In this document: one piece after another, positions 38,066-50,737 of the stretch
Layout of the letters: every line of letters starts with the position of its first letter
How positions within the stretch are numbered: the first letter of the stretch is position 1
Assembly: GCF_000785555.1 (NCBI RefSeq)
Contig: NZ_CP009129.1
Span: 930,001 to 994,000 of the forward strand
Length of the DNA stretch: 64,000 bases
From: Planococcus sp. PAMC 21323
GTDB lineage: Bacteria > Bacillota > Bacilli > Bacillales_A > Planococcaceae
Direction of reading: 5' to 3'
The notes under the pieces: generated by a model
What the model saw: the letters and a program-made list of their open reading frames with translations, nothing else
Told to the model about the DNA's origin: nothing
The model's database searches: none
Program-made: the position numbers and the translations under genes

Positions 38066-38094
38066 TTGCTAGTAATGTGAATATGGGTTAAGAT
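38066..38094 (+). promoter_or_regulatory. Candidate promoter of the suf operon
   Basis: TTGCTA (38066-38071), 17 bp, TAAGAT (38089-38094). A second -10-like TAGAAT is at 38095-38100. Confidence 0.45.
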
Positions 38095-38155
38095 TAGAAT
38101 GATACTAATTAAGGATGGTTCGCCATCCCAATATTAACTTTATGGAGGTATATAC

Positions 38156-38932
38156 ATGTCAACTTTGGTCATTAAAGATTTACACGTTAAAATCGAAGAC
38201 AAAGAGATTTTAAAGGGTGTAGACTTAACAATTAATACAGGTGAAATTCACGCAATCATGGGACCTAACGGGACTGGTAAATCTACATTAGCATCAGCTA
38301 TTATGGGTCACCCAAAATATGAAGTAACTCAAGGAACAATTACACTTGACGGTGAAGATGTTCTTGAAATGGAAGTTGACGAACGCGCTCGCGCAGGTCT
38401 TTTCCTTGGTATGCAATACCCAAGTGAAATTTCTGGCGTAACAAACGCTGACTTTATGCGTTCTGCAATGAATGCACGTCGCGAAGAAGGCGATGAAGTT
38501 TCATTAATGAAATTTATCCGTGAACTAGACAGCAAAATGGAAGTTCTTGATATGGAACAGGAAATGGCGCAACGTTACTTAAACGAAGGTTTCTCGGGTG
38601 GGGAAAAGAAACGTAATGAAATTTTACAACTTATGATGATCAAACCAAAAATTGCTGTTCTAGATGAAATTGACTCTGGACTTGATATCGATGCGCTAAA
38701 AGTAGTTTCTGAAGGTATTAATCAAATGAGAAGCGAAAACTTTGGCTGCTTAATCATTACGCATTACCAACGTCTACTAAACTACATTACGCCTGATCAC
38801 GTTCACGTAATGATGCAAGGTCGCGTTGTTAAATCAGGTGGAGAAGAACTTTCTCACAAACTAGAAGCTGAAGGTTACGACTGGATCAAAGCTGAACTTG
38901 GTATTGAAGACGAGACTGTAGGACAAGCATAA
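38156..38932 (+). CDS. sufC: Fe-S cluster assembly ATPase SufC
   Basis: This 258-residue ABC-type ATPase works in the SufBCD scaffold. Walker A GPNGTGKST (about 38-46), the FSGGEKKR signature and Walker B IAVLDEIDSGLD are conserved. GGAGG precedes the ATG. It leads the sufC-D-S-U-B operon, the main iron-sulfur assembly system of Bacillales. Confidence 0.98.
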   Translation: MSTLVIKDLHVKIEDKEILKGVDLTINTGEIHAIMGPNGTGKSTLASAIMGHPKYEVTQGTITLDGEDVLEMEVDERARAGLFLGMQYPSEISGVTNADFMRSAMNARREEGDEVSLMKFIRELDSKMEVLDMEQEMAQRYLNEGFSGGEKKRNEILQLMMIKPKIAVLDEIDSGLDIDALKVVSEGINQMRSENFGCLIITHYQRLLNYITPDHVHVMMQGRVVKSGGEELSHKLEAEGYDWIKAELGIEDETVGQA

Positions 38933-38950
38933 TTGAAGGGAGAGACTAGC

Positions 38951-41914
<2,964 letters not shown>

Positions 41915-41934
41915 CATAGAACGGAGGAACGACG

Positions 41935-43332
41935 ATGGCGAAAAAAATGCCGGAAATCGGTGATTATAAATATGGGTTCCACGACAAAGATGTTTCAGTA
42001 TTTAGATCTAAAAGAGGTCTGACTGAAGATATCGTAAGAGAAATTTCGAAGATCAAAGAAGAACCAGAATGGATGCTCAAATCTCGTCTAAAAGCATTGA
42101 AATTGTTTTATTCAATGCCAATGCCACAATGGGGCGGCGATTTAGGTTCACTAAACTTTGATGAGATTACGTATTACGTAAAACCATCTGAAGCGAGCCA
42201 AACTTCATGGGATGAAGTGCCTGAAGAAATCAAACGTACCTTTGATAAATTAGGAATTCCAGAAGCAGAGCAAAAATATTTAGCGGGTGTATCAGCTCAA
42301 TATGAGTCTGAAGTTGTTTACCACAACATGAAAGTTGAATTAGAAGACATGGGTATCGTCTTTAAAGATACGGGTTCTGCACTTCGTGAGAACGAAGATC
42401 TTTTCAAAGAATACTGGCAGTCAGTAATTCCAGCGGCAGACAATAAGTTCGCTGCGTTGAACACGGCAGTTTGGTCTGGTGGATCGTTTATTTATGTGCC
42501 AAAAGGCATTAAAGTAGAATCACCACTTCAAGCTTACTTCCGTATCAACTCGGAAAACATGGGCCAATTTGAACGTACATTGATTATTGTGGATGAAGGC
42601 GCAAGCGTTCATTACGTAGAAGGTTGTACAGCTCCTGTTTACACAACGAACTCACTTCACTCAGCTGTTGTTGAGATCATCGTGAAAAAAGATGCTTATT
42701 GCCGTTATACAACGATTCAAAACTGGGCAAACAACGTCTTTAACCTTGTAACGAAACGTGCATTTGTGTACGAAAACGGGACAATGGAATGGATTGATGG
42801 CAACATCGGTTCGAAATTGACGATGAAGTACCCGGCTGTTTACTTGAAAGGCGAAGGCGCACGTGGCATGACATTGTCAATCGCAATCGCTGGTAAAGGT
42901 CAGCATCAGGATGCTGGAGCAAAAATGGTTCACTTGGCTCCAAATACGTCTTCTTCAATTGTTTCGAAATCAATTTCAAAACAAGGCGGGAAAGTAACGT
43001 ATCGCGGAATCGTTCATTTTGGACGCAAAGCAGATGGCGCACGTTCAAACATTGAATGTGACACATTAATCATGGATAACCAATCTACTTCTGATACAAT
43101 TCCATACAACGAAATCTTAAACGATAACGTTTCACTGGAACACGAAGCAAAAGTTTCAAAAGTGTCTGAAGAGCAATTGTTCTACTTGATGAGCCGTGGT
43201 GTTTCTGAGCAAGAAGCAACAGAAATGATCGTAATGGGCTTTATCGAACCATTTACAAAAGAACTTCCAATGGAATATGCGGTAGAAATGAACCGTTTAA
43301 TCAAGTTCGAAATGGAAGGCTCGATCGGTTAA
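41935..43332 (+). CDS. sufB: Fe-S cluster scaffold SufB
   Basis: This 465-residue protein assembles clusters with SufC and SufD. The [13 protein letters not shown] stretch holds a conserved Cys, [12 protein letters not shown] a second, and [14 protein letters not shown] ends the core. GGAGG precedes the ATG. It closes the operon and is followed by a terminator. Confidence 0.98.
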   Translation: MAKKMPEIGDYKYGFHDKDVSVFRSKRGLTEDIVREISKIKEEPEWMLKSRLKALKLFYSMPMPQWGGDLGSLNFDEITYYVKPSEASQTSWDEVPEEIKRTFDKLGIPEAEQKYLAGVSAQYESEVVYHNMKVELEDMGIVFKDTGSALRENEDLFKEYWQSVIPAADNKFAALNTAVWSGGSFIYVPKGIKVESPLQAYFRINSENMGQFERTLIIVDEGASVHYVEGCTAPVYTTNSLHSAVVEIIVKKDAYCRYTTIQNWANNVFNLVTKRAFVYENGTMEWIDGNIGSKLTMKYPAVYLKGEGARGMTLSIAIAGKGQHQDAGAKMVHLAPNTSSSIVSKSISKQGGKVTYRGIVHFGRKADGARSNIECDTLIMDNQSTSDTIPYNEILNDNVSLEHEAKVSKVSEEQLFYLMSRGVSEQEATEMIVMGFIEPFTKELPMEYAVEMNRLIKFEMEGSIG

Positions 43333-43345
43333 TAAATTTACATGT

Positions 43346-43387
43346 AACCCTTGGTGTGATCGTTTTCACGCCAAGGGTTATTTTTTA
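43346..43387 (+). terminator. Terminator of the suf operon
   Basis: AACCCTTGG...CCAAGGGTT stem with an inner TGA/TCA pairing, followed by ATTTTTT. Confidence 0.88.
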
Positions 43388-43424
43388 TGCATAGCTTTAA
43401 ATACGCAATTAATCAATTATTATA

Positions 43425-43449
43425 GTTTGAATTATTGTTTAATGGGTAT
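43425..43449 (+). promoter_or_regulatory. Sigma-B-type promoter before a 61-aa gene
   Basis: GTTTGA (43425-43430), 13 bp, GGGTAT (43444-43449): one mismatch to the -35 and a perfect -10 of the sigma-B consensus. The same spacing occurs at 37614-37638 on the other side of suf. Confidence 0.6.
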
Positions 43450-43488
43450 AAGAAGAGAGTAGATAATTTTATAGGAGGAATGTTGAAT

Positions 43489-43674
43489 ATGAGTCAAAAA
43501 TTCGATGCATTAAAAGAAAAGTTGAGTAATGCTGACTTAAGCGAAGCAAAAGAAGTATTGGCACAAGCAAAAGAGGCTTATGATGATGGACAAATTGATG
43601 AAACTGAAAAGAAAGAATTGATGGATTCTGCAAAATCCGTAATTACGAAAAAAGGGATAGGCGGGCTATTCTAA
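43489..43674 (+). CDS. Small helical hypothetical protein (61 aa), putative general-stress gene
   Basis: The ATG at 43489 lies 10 bp after AGGAGG; the in-frame ATG at 43480 is too close. The 61-residue product is acidic and helical with an EF-hand-like, but not matching, DDGQIDETEKKELMD stretch and a GIGGLF tail. The family is not recognised. With its own sigma-B-type promoter and terminator it looks like a stand-alone small stress protein. Confidence 0.7.
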   Translation: MSQKFDALKEKLSNADLSEAKEVLAQAKEAYDDGQIDETEKKELMDSAKSVITKKGIGGLF

Positions 43675-43702
43675 GTTTAAAAATTTAAGTGGTCTATTAC
43701 GA

Positions 43703-43744
43703 ATAAGCTTTGGCGTGTTTTATTACGCCAAAGCTTATTTTTTA
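43703..43744 (+). terminator. Terminator after the 61-aa gene
   Basis: AATAAGCTTTGGCG / CGCCAAAGCTTATT stem with a 10-nt loop, followed by TTTTT. Confidence 0.92.
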
Positions 43745-44028
43745 TGGGTTCAATGGGCTCTATAATAATTTTAGAAAGTACAATTGTTTCTGTAAGTTGT
43801 TTATAGTCTAGTTAAAGAAGTGTCACTAATCCATGTGTTAGCATACAACTAAAAAATAGGTGATCCCGCAGTCGTTTCTTTTTAAATAACAGGAAGACAA
43901 TGTACCAAGAAATAGTACTCAAATTACTCATTTTAGATAAGCTCTTAGAAGGTAAAAGTCTCTTTAAAATAAGACGTTCTATTTGTTCTATGTTATCATA
44001 AAATAATAACGAAAATGGGGGCGGGACT

Positions 44029-44889
44029 ATGATTTATGTAGGTTTGACGGGTTGGGGAGATCATCCGGATGTCTATAGCCCGAGCTCAAAGAAAACAGAT
44101 AAATTAAGTGATTATAGTGCTCATTTTCCAATTGTTGAATTGGATTCTTCCTTTTATGCGGTTCAACCAGAACGGAATATTCGTAAGTGGATTGCGGAAA
44201 CACCTGAACAATTTCAATTTGTCGTAAAAGCTTATCAAGGCATGACCGGTCATCTGCGTGGTGAAAACCCATTTGAGTCACGTGATGCCATGTTTGAAGC
44301 ATTTAGTAAATCTGTACAACCTCTAAAAGAGGAAGGCAAACTAGCTATGGTGTTACTACAATTTCCACCATGGTTTGATTGTCAAAAAGAAAATGTTGAA
44401 CAGCTTCGGGAAATTATCGATCGTCTTAAAGAATTTGATTTGGCAATCGAATTTCGCCATCAGTCTTGGTATGCTAATGCGATGAGTGCAAAAACGGTAG
44501 ATTTTCTTCGGGACAATAATCTTATTCACTCGGTTTGTGATGAACCACAAGCAGGTGAAGGGTCTATTCCGCTTGTACCAATAGCTACTAGGAATGATAA
44601 AGTGTTACTGCGTATTCATGGTCGTAACGTCCACGGCTGGGTAAATCCTGGGGGTGGGCAAAACTGGCGAGAAGTTCGTTATTTGTATGATTACAATAAC
44701 GAAGAGCTTGAGGAAATTAGTGCGGTCGTAGAGTCATTAACTAAGACTACTGAAAATGTTTATGTCGTTTTTAATAATAACTCAGGGGGACATGCAGCAG
44801 GTGATGCCAAGCAGTTCCAAAAGATGAATGGTTTAACATTTGATGGGTTATCACCAAAGCAAATGGATTTATTTGAAGGAGGATTTTAA
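44029..44889 (+). CDS. yunF: DUF72 family protein, YunF-like
   Basis: This 286-residue protein belongs to the DUF72/YecE TIM-barrel-like family: the N-terminal YVGLTGWGDHP, ELDSSFYAVQP, FQFVVKAYQGMTGH and C-terminal VYVVFNNNSGGHAAGDA segments are typical. Biochemical function is not established. GGGGGCGGG precedes the ATG. It heads the yunF-yunE-yunD cluster, and its stop overlaps the yunE ATG by one base. Confidence 0.92.
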   Translation: MIYVGLTGWGDHPDVYSPSSKKTDKLSDYSAHFPIVELDSSFYAVQPERNIRKWIAETPEQFQFVVKAYQGMTGHLRGENPFESRDAMFEAFSKSVQPLKEEGKLAMVLLQFPPWFDCQKENVEQLREIIDRLKEFDLAIEFRHQSWYANAMSAKTVDFLRDNNLIHSVCDEPQAGEGSIPLVPIATRNDKVLLRIHGRNVHGWVNPGGGQNWREVRYLYDYNNEELEEISAVVESLTKTTENVYVVFNNNSGGHAAGDAKQFQKMNGLTFDGLSPKQMDLFEGGF

Positions 44890-45716
44890 TGGTTTTCATC
44901 GTTATGGCAGTTGTTGGAGTACTATCCGGCATACTGGGTGCCCTAATTGGATTGGGTGGGGGCGTTATATTGGTGCCTGCTCTACTATTTATGGGGACTA
45001 GCTTTGCATTTTTCCCTGAACTTTCACCACAAAAAATCGTTGGACTGTCGGTTATCATGATGATTTTTACAGGACTTTCTTCAACCTTAGCCTATATGAA
45101 AGTTCGAACAGTCGATTACAAAAGTGGATTTATTTTCTTTGCAGGAAGTGCACCGGGGACAATTGTCGGTGCTTTTATTAATAAAAATTTAGATTTGCCA
45201 TCTTTCAATTTATATTTTGGCATTCTTCTAGTTTTCCTGTCAATACTCCTACTGTTACGCGATCGTCTCAAAGCCGTTCGGTGGTTTGTGGACAATGGTC
45301 GCAAAACAACATTTATAGACAAACAAAATAAAGAGTACATTTACGGTTACCCGATTTGGTTTGCATTGTTATTAACATTTTTTGTAGGAGTTGCATCTGG
45401 ATTGTTTGGAATCGGTGGCGGTTCTATTGTTGTACCGGCAATGATTCTGTTGTTTTTATTTCCTCCTCATGTTGCTGTTGGGACGTCAATGCTAATGGTT
45501 TTTCTATCAGCACTTGTCAATTCGGTTACACATATCTCATTAGGGAACGTTCCTTGGATATACACACTCGCAGTTGTGCCAGGTGCTTATATCGGTGCAA
45601 AAGTTGGTGCAGCGTTAAACAAACGTCTCAATTCAGAAGTATTAGTAACTATTCTACGAATTGTGCTTCTCGTGCTTGGGCTACGTTCAATTTACGAAGG
45701 AATATTCAGCAGTTAA
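44889..45716 (+). CDS. yunE: TauE/SafE family membrane transporter, YunE-like
   Basis: This 275-residue membrane protein has about eight transmembrane segments in two repeats, each with a GLGGG/GIGGG motif (GLIGLGGG near residue 22; GLFGIGGG near residue 178). The family exports sulfite, sulfoacetate or related anions. The exact anion is not known. It is translationally coupled to yunF. Confidence 0.9.
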   Translation: MVFIVMAVVGVLSGILGALIGLGGGVILVPALLFMGTSFAFFPELSPQKIVGLSVIMMIFTGLSSTLAYMKVRTVDYKSGFIFFAGSAPGTIVGAFINKNLDLPSFNLYFGILLVFLSILLLLRDRLKAVRWFVDNGRKTTFIDKQNKEYIYGYPIWFALLLTFFVGVASGLFGIGGGSIVVPAMILLFLFPPHVAVGTSMLMVFLSALVNSVTHISLGNVPWIYTLAVVPGAYIGAKVGAALNKRLNSEVLVTILRIVLLVLGLRSIYEGIFSS

Positions 45717-45728
45717 AGAGGTGTTTTC

Positions 45729-47072
45729 ATGAGTGAAACGATTCATATTTATCATACAAATGATTTGCATAGTCATTTTACAAATTGGCCGCGTATAAAG
45801 TCATTTTTAGCAGAACGAAAAAGATGGCACGAAGAAGAAGGCGATGTTTGTCTTGTTTTGGATATTGGCGACCATGTTGATCGCTCTCATCCTTATACAG
45901 AAGGTACAGCTGGTAAAGGCAATGTTCAATTGCTAAACGAAGCAAATTACGATGCGGTCACAATCGGTAATAACGAAGGTATAACGTTGTCGAAAGATGA
46001 GTTGGATGATTTGTATGTTCAGGCTAAGTTTGATGTTGTGGTTTCAAATCTATTTGATTTGCAAGGCAACCGACCAAAATGGGCAAAACCATACAAAATT
46101 ATTCAAACAGCAAGTGGGACACGTATAGGTTTGATTGGTGCTACTGCTGAATTTACTCCGTTTTACCGCAAACTGGGATGGCAAATCACCGACGCGAAAA
46201 GAGCCATCATTCAATCGGTAGAAGAAATTAAAGACAAAACCGATTTGATTGTTTGTTTGTCTCATTTAGGCATTAAAGAGGATGAGTTATTGGCAGAACT
46301 TTGCCCGCAAATTAATATTATTTTAGGTGCGCATACTCATCATGTTTTTCATGATGGAAAATGGCAAGGTAATACATTACTTGGCGCTGCTGGGAAATTC
46401 GGATTTTTTGTTGGTCATATTACAGTAGAGAAGGATTTCAAAAAAACTTCTGCTCGATTAGTTGAAGTATCCAGACTATGCGAAGTTCAAGAAAAGTTCG
46501 ATGAACATCTCATTGAACAAGGAAGAATTCAAATGAATGAACTTGTATTTCGGAGTGATAAAGAGTTGAAAGCAGAATGGTTCAAGGATTCAGAGCTTGC
46601 AACTTTATTTGGTGAAGCGATGATTGAATTTACAGGTGCTGATTGTGCACTATTCAATGCGGGAATATTTATGGAAGACTTACACGAAGGAGAAATGACA
46701 CGTTATAACTTTCACAAGATGTTGCCACATCCCATCAATCCATGTGTCGTCGAGCTAAGTGGTGCAGAGCTAAAAGAAATTTATTTGCAATCCTTGAATT
46801 CTGAATGGCCTCAACTTGAGTTAAAAGGAATGGGATTCCGAGGAGCGGTGTTTGGCAAAATGATTCATTTAAATATGGAGCTTATTGATCGCCGTTTATA
46901 TATAGGGGACCGAAGAGTTGTACATGATCAAATTTATCAGTTGGTTACATTAGACATGCTGACATTCGGCTATTTTTTCCCGAGTTTGAAAAGAGCTAGG
47001 AAAACATATTATATGCCAGAATTTCTACGTGACGTGTTTGGTCAATATTTTCGTAGTAAAGCATTAAAGTAG
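45729..47072 (+). CDS. yunD: Bifunctional metallophosphatase/5'-nucleotidase, YunD-like
   Basis: This 447-residue protein has an N-terminal calcineurin-like metallophosphatase domain (HTNDLHSH, DIGDHVD, GNNEG, GAHTHH metal ligands) and a C-terminal 5'-nucleotidase domain (from about residue 270). There is no signal peptide, so it is cytoplasmic, unlike secreted UshA-type enzymes. It hydrolyses a nucleotide or nucleotide sugar of unknown identity. AGAGGTG precedes the ATG. Confidence 0.9.
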   Translation: MSETIHIYHTNDLHSHFTNWPRIKSFLAERKRWHEEEGDVCLVLDIGDHVDRSHPYTEGTAGKGNVQLLNEANYDAVTIGNNEGITLSKDELDDLYVQAKFDVVVSNLFDLQGNRPKWAKPYKIIQTASGTRIGLIGATAEFTPFYRKLGWQITDAKRAIIQSVEEIKDKTDLIVCLSHLGIKEDELLAELCPQINIILGAHTHHVFHDGKWQGNTLLGAAGKFGFFVGHITVEKDFKKTSARLVEVSRLCEVQEKFDEHLIEQGRIQMNELVFRSDKELKAEWFKDSELATLFGEAMIEFTGADCALFNAGIFMEDLHEGEMTRYNFHKMLPHPINPCVVELSGAELKEIYLQSLNSEWPQLELKGMGFRGAVFGKMIHLNMELIDRRLYIGDRRVVHDQIYQLVTLDMLTFGYFFPSLKRARKTYYMPEFLRDVFGQYFRSKALK

Positions 47073-47098
47073 TAGAGGCGGTTAGAATAAACATTCAG

Positions 47099-47127
47099 TT
47101 GATATTAGCGTGAATTTGGGCTATGCT
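47099..47127 (+). promoter_or_regulatory. Promoter of the lysine riboswitch transcript
   Basis: TTGATA (47099-47104), 17 bp, TATGCT (47122-47127), just upstream of the L-box. Confidence 0.68.
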
Positions 47128-47147
47128 TAAAAGGAAAGTTATAATGG

Positions 47148-47338
47148 TGGGTAGAGGCTGCAAAACTGATCAGTAGGGTGCGCGAGTTTGACCGCGTTGA
47201 ACGTATCTGAAAGGAAGTTTTGCCGAAATTTACTTCTTATGGTCATAAGAAGTAGGTTGGGGGCATTCTGAAAAAGAATGTCACTGTCATTTAAGCAATT
47301 GCTTAAATGGAGGGCTACAGGGTTGTTTGATGTTTTAC
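47148..47338 (+). ncRNA. Lysine riboswitch (L-box) aptamer
   Basis: Conserved L-box elements occur in order: GTAGAGGCTGC (47151-), AGTAGGGTGCGCGAG, CTGAAAGGAAGTTTTGCCGAA, TAGGTTGGGGGCATTC, ACTGTCATTT and GGAGGGCTACAGGGTTGTTTG. These are the hallmarks of the five-way lysine riboswitch. Helix ends are approximate. Lysine binding should favour the downstream terminator. Confidence 0.92.
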
Positions 47339-47356
47339 CGCACAGACGAATTGTAG

Positions 47357-47397
47357 AAAGCTGACTTTATCCAACTGGAGAGGTCAGCTTTTTTTTC
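47357..47397 (+). terminator. Lysine riboswitch terminator
   Basis: AAGCTGAC / GTCAGCTT stem with a 17-nt internal loop region, followed by TTTTTT. Confidence 0.85.
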
Positions 47398-47432
47398 TCA
47401 ATTTCACCCATCAAAAATAAGGAGGAGTTAAT

Positions 47433-49010
47433 ATGGAGAATACGATTTTTTCGATTTTGCCACCGATTATTGCAATTGTAATGGTCTTACTAACACGTCG
47501 CGTCCTTTTATCGTTAGGCGCAGGGATTGTGGCAGCAGCTATTATTCTTACATGGTTTGCACCACTAGAAGCCTTACAGGAACTTTTCACATCATTCGCA
47601 ATTATTTTTTGGGATGGCGGATTTAACGCCTATAACGTCTTTATCCTTTTGTTTCTCTTACTGTTAGGTGTAATTACGGCATTTGTTAGTCTCTCAGGAG
47701 GCAGTCATGCTTTCGCTGAATGGGCATCAACTCACATTAAATCTCGCCGTGGTGCAAAAGTATTAACAGTTGTTCTTGGCATGGTCATCTTTATCGATGA
47801 TTATTTCAACGCATTGGCTGTTGGACAAGTAGCGCGTCCGATTACGGACAAATACAAAGTTTCACGTGCCAAGCTGGCTTACTTTATCGATTCGACTGCA
47901 GCACCTGTCTGTGTGGTGTCACCCGTATCAAGTTGGGGAGCAGCGATTATCGGTATCATTGCAACGATTTTAGCAGGTCAAACTTTCGTGGAATATTCTG
48001 CACTTGAGGCATTTCTTTGGATGGCACCAATGAACTTTTATGTAGTCGCTTCTCTTGCTATCGTCTTTTTCGTCGCAGTTCGCGATGTTGATTTTGGTGA
48101 AATGAAAAAACACGAAGTACTAGCTATTTCTAAAGGACAGCTTTTCGATCCTGAAAAAACAATTCCGGGCGAAATGAAAGAGGAATTTCCGACTCATTCA
48201 CATGGTCATGTGAGAGATTTGTTACTTCCTATTTTGCTGTTGATCGTCGGAACGGTAGTTGCGATGATTTGGACGGGCTACCAAAATGCTGGCCAAGTGG
48301 TTGATATTTGGTTGATTTTTGAAAATACAGATGTGCCGGCTTCACTATTGGTAGGCGGACTTCTTGGAGCATTAACCTCTATAATTCTTTATTCGCTTCA
48401 AATGAAAGTTAATAAAACAGCCAACTTGGGTTGGATTGGCAAAGGAATTTGGGCTGGAATCAAGTCCATGATGGGAGCAGTATTAATCCTGGTATTCGCT
48501 TGGTCATTAACTTCCTTGATCGGTTCATTAGAAACAGGAACATACTTAGCTGGTGTCGTTTCTGACGGCAATGTCCCTACAGCGATTTTGCCAGTTCTGT
48601 TATTTGTTTTAGCAGGAGTTATGGCTTTTTCTACTGGAACGTCATGGGGCTCTTTTGGTATACTTTTACCGATTGCTGGAACAATTATGATCGAAGCAGA
48701 GCCTGCGCTATTATTGCCAGCACTATCTGCAGTTTTAGCAGGAGCAGTATTCGGTGATCATTGTTCACCGATTTCTGATACGACTATCTTGTCTTCAACA
48801 GGAGCAGGAAGTAATCATATGGACCATGTCTTAACCCAAATACCTTACGCATTAACTGCTGCTGGTATCGCTGCAATCGGGTACATTGTCATAGGTTTCA
48901 CTGGTTCTTTGTTACTGTCATTAGGTGCTGTACTAATCGTTCTAGCAGTACTGTTTGTAGTATGGTCCCAACGGACAACTATTATTGAAAAACAGCAAAA
49001 TAATTTATAG
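47433..49010 (+). CDS. NhaC-family antiporter, putative lysine transporter (LysW/YvsH-like)
   Basis: This 525-residue membrane protein with about 12 transmembrane segments belongs to the NhaC Na+/H+ antiporter superfamily (FIDDYFNALAVGQVARPITD and FGDHCSPISDTTILSSTGAGSNHMDH signatures). Position under a lysine riboswitch makes it a candidate lysine transporter, as proposed for L-box-linked NhaC homologues (LysW, YvsH), rather than a housekeeping antiporter. AAGGAGG precedes the ATG. Direction of transport is not decidable from sequence. Confidence 0.88.
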   Translation: MENTIFSILPPIIAIVMVLLTRRVLLSLGAGIVAAAIILTWFAPLEALQELFTSFAIIFWDGGFNAYNVFILLFLLLLGVITAFVSLSGGSHAFAEWASTHIKSRRGAKVLTVVLGMVIFIDDYFNALAVGQVARPITDKYKVSRAKLAYFIDSTAAPVCVVSPVSSWGAAIIGIIATILAGQTFVEYSALEAFLWMAPMNFYVVASLAIVFFVAVRDVDFGEMKKHEVLAISKGQLFDPEKTIPGEMKEEFPTHSHGHVRDLLLPILLLIVGTVVAMIWTGYQNAGQVVDIWLIFENTDVPASLLVGGLLGALTSIILYSLQMKVNKTANLGWIGKGIWAGIKSMMGAVLILVFAWSLTSLIGSLETGTYLAGVVSDGNVPTAILPVLLFVLAGVMAFSTGTSWGSFGILLPIAGTIMIEAEPALLLPALSAVLAGAVFGDHCSPISDTTILSSTGAGSNHMDHVLTQIPYALTAAGIAAIGYIVIGFTGSLLLSLGAVLIVLAVLFVVWSQRTTIIEKQQNNL

Positions 49011-49014
49011 AAGT

Positions 49015-49045
49015 AAGGCAGAGGAGCTTATCCTCTGCCTTTTTA
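49015..49045 (+). terminator. Terminator after the NhaC-family gene
   Basis: AAGGCAGAGGA / TCCTCTGCCTT stem with GCTTA loop, followed by TTT. Confidence 0.9.
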
Positions 49046-49088
49046 CTTTTGCTACAATAGTTTTTTTCAATTAAATTTCGAAATCATC

Positions 49089-49117
49089 TTTACATTAAAG
49101 CGCTCTCTCGGTATACT
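49089..49117 (+). promoter_or_regulatory. Promoter of the metP-metS-like pair
   Basis: TTTACA (49089-49094), 17 bp, TATACT (49112-49117). Confidence 0.65.
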
Positions 49118-49201
49118 AATTTTAGATTAGTAAATAATCTGAAAACAAACAAAATTCCTATTTTTATGTAAAAAGAATGGGAATACTAAGGGGGAAGAGA
49201 G

Positions 49202-50722
49202 ATGGAACGTTCGCAATGGGGTACACGTGCCGGTTTTATCATGGCAGCCGTCGGCTCTGCAGTAGGTTTAGGTAACATTTGGCGTTTTCCATATGTTGCG
49301 TATGAAAATGGTGGGGGTGCCTTTTTTATACCATACCTATTTGCATTATTGACTGCCGGTATACCAATATTAATTTTAGAATTCACGATCGGCCATAAGT
49401 ATAGAGGGTCAGCACCGTTATCATTTTTCCGAATGGGCGGTAGAAAATTAGAGTGGCTTGGTTGGTGGGCAGTGTTTGTGTCCTTTGTTATATCCGTGTA
49501 CTATGCCGTTATTATTGCTTGGGCAATGCGCTATACTATTTTTTCTTTCAATCAGGCATGGGGTACAGATACACAAGACTTCTTATTCAATGAATTTTTA
49601 CAACTTACAGTTAGTCCAGGGCAAACAGGTGGGATTGTCTGGGGTGTGTTTATTCCTTTAGTTCTTGTTTGGGCGATTACACTCGGGATTTTACTTGCCG
49701 GTGTTAAAAAAGGAATTGAAATGGCTAACCGAATTTTCATCCCAACGTTAGTTATTATTTTCTTAGCAGTGGTAATTCGAGCAATTACACTAGATGGTGC
49801 TTTGATTGGATTGGAAGCGTTTTTCCAACCTGATTTTACTGCCATTATGAATCCATCGGTTTGGGTCGCAGCTTATGGACATATCTTCTTTAGTTTATCT
49901 GTAGCATTTGCGATCATGATCACTTATTCATCGTATTTACCGAAGAAATCAGATATCACGAATAATGCATTTATTACAGGGTTTGCTAACTCAAGCTTTG
50001 AATTACTTGCAGGTATCGGAATTTTCGCAGCACTTGGATTTATGGCGACACAACAAGGAGTTCCAGTTTCTGAAGTAGCTTCAGCGGGTGTCGGCTTAGC
50101 ATTTGTTGTATTCCCACAAATCATTAATGAGTTCCCAAGTTTTAATGGATTGTTTGGATTCCTATTCTTCCTATCGTTAACACTTGCTGGATTGACATCA
50201 TTAATGTCAATTACAGAAACGTATGTTGCTGGATTCACTGAGAAATTCGGAATTTCACGCAGAAAAGCTGTTGTATTTGGTGGCGGACTTGCGGCTCTAA
50301 TTTCAATTTTATTCGCAACTCAAGGTGGATTATTCTTCCTAGATCTTGCAGATTACTTTATCAACCAATTTGGTGTTGCTGCAGTCGGTTTAGTGGAAGT
50401 TGTGTTAGTTGTTTGGGTATTCCGCAAAGCAGACTTACTTAAAGCTCATGCAAACGAAATTTCAGATATTCATCTGGGTGCATGGTGGAAAGTCAGCCTC
50501 GGAATTATCACGCCAATTGTCTTAGGCTATATGATGTTTGGGTTACTGAAAATGAACATTTTACAAGAGTTTGATACGGAAACAGGTAACTATGAAGGAT
50601 ATTCTAACATGTTTACTTTATCAGGCGGCGTAGCAGTAGCTTCGGCTGCAATAGTATTCGGTATCCTATTCTCTATTGCAAAATGGCATAAAAATCAAGG
50701 TGAATATGACGAGCGTAGTTAA
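49202..50722 (+). CDS. Sodium-dependent amino acid importer, NSS family (MetP-like)
   Basis: This 506-residue transporter has the neurotransmitter:sodium symporter signature GSAVGLGNIWRFPYV in TM1 (about 19-33) and about 11-12 transmembrane segments. The small ORF directly downstream encodes a MetS-like subunit, so the pair resembles the methionine/alanine importer MetPS described in Corynebacterium. AAGGGGGAAGAG precedes the ATG. Specificity for methionine/alanine is inferred from the partner and not visible in the sequence itself. Confidence 0.9.
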   Translation: MERSQWGTRAGFIMAAVGSAVGLGNIWRFPYVAYENGGGAFFIPYLFALLTAGIPILILEFTIGHKYRGSAPLSFFRMGGRKLEWLGWWAVFVSFVISVYYAVIIAWAMRYTIFSFNQAWGTDTQDFLFNEFLQLTVSPGQTGGIVWGVFIPLVLVWAITLGILLAGVKKGIEMANRIFIPTLVIIFLAVVIRAITLDGALIGLEAFFQPDFTAIMNPSVWVAAYGHIFFSLSVAFAIMITYSSYLPKKSDITNNAFITGFANSSFELLAGIGIFAALGFMATQQGVPVSEVASAGVGLAFVVFPQIINEFPSFNGLFGFLFFLSLTLAGLTSLMSITETYVAGFTEKFGISRRKAVVFGGGLAALISILFATQGGLFFLDLADYFINQFGVAAVGLVEVVLVVWVFRKADLLKAHANEISDIHLGAWWKVSLGIITPIVLGYMMFGLLKMNILQEFDTETGNYEGYSNMFTLSGGVAVASAAIVFGILFSIAKWHKNQGEYDERS

Positions 50723-50737
50723 AAGGGGGAGTAGCAT

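Noticed and set aside
43745..44028. A gene or RNA in the gap before yunF
   Set aside because: The AT-rich 280 bp shows no convincing frame, hairpin or riboswitch core; it only ends with the ribosome site of yunF.
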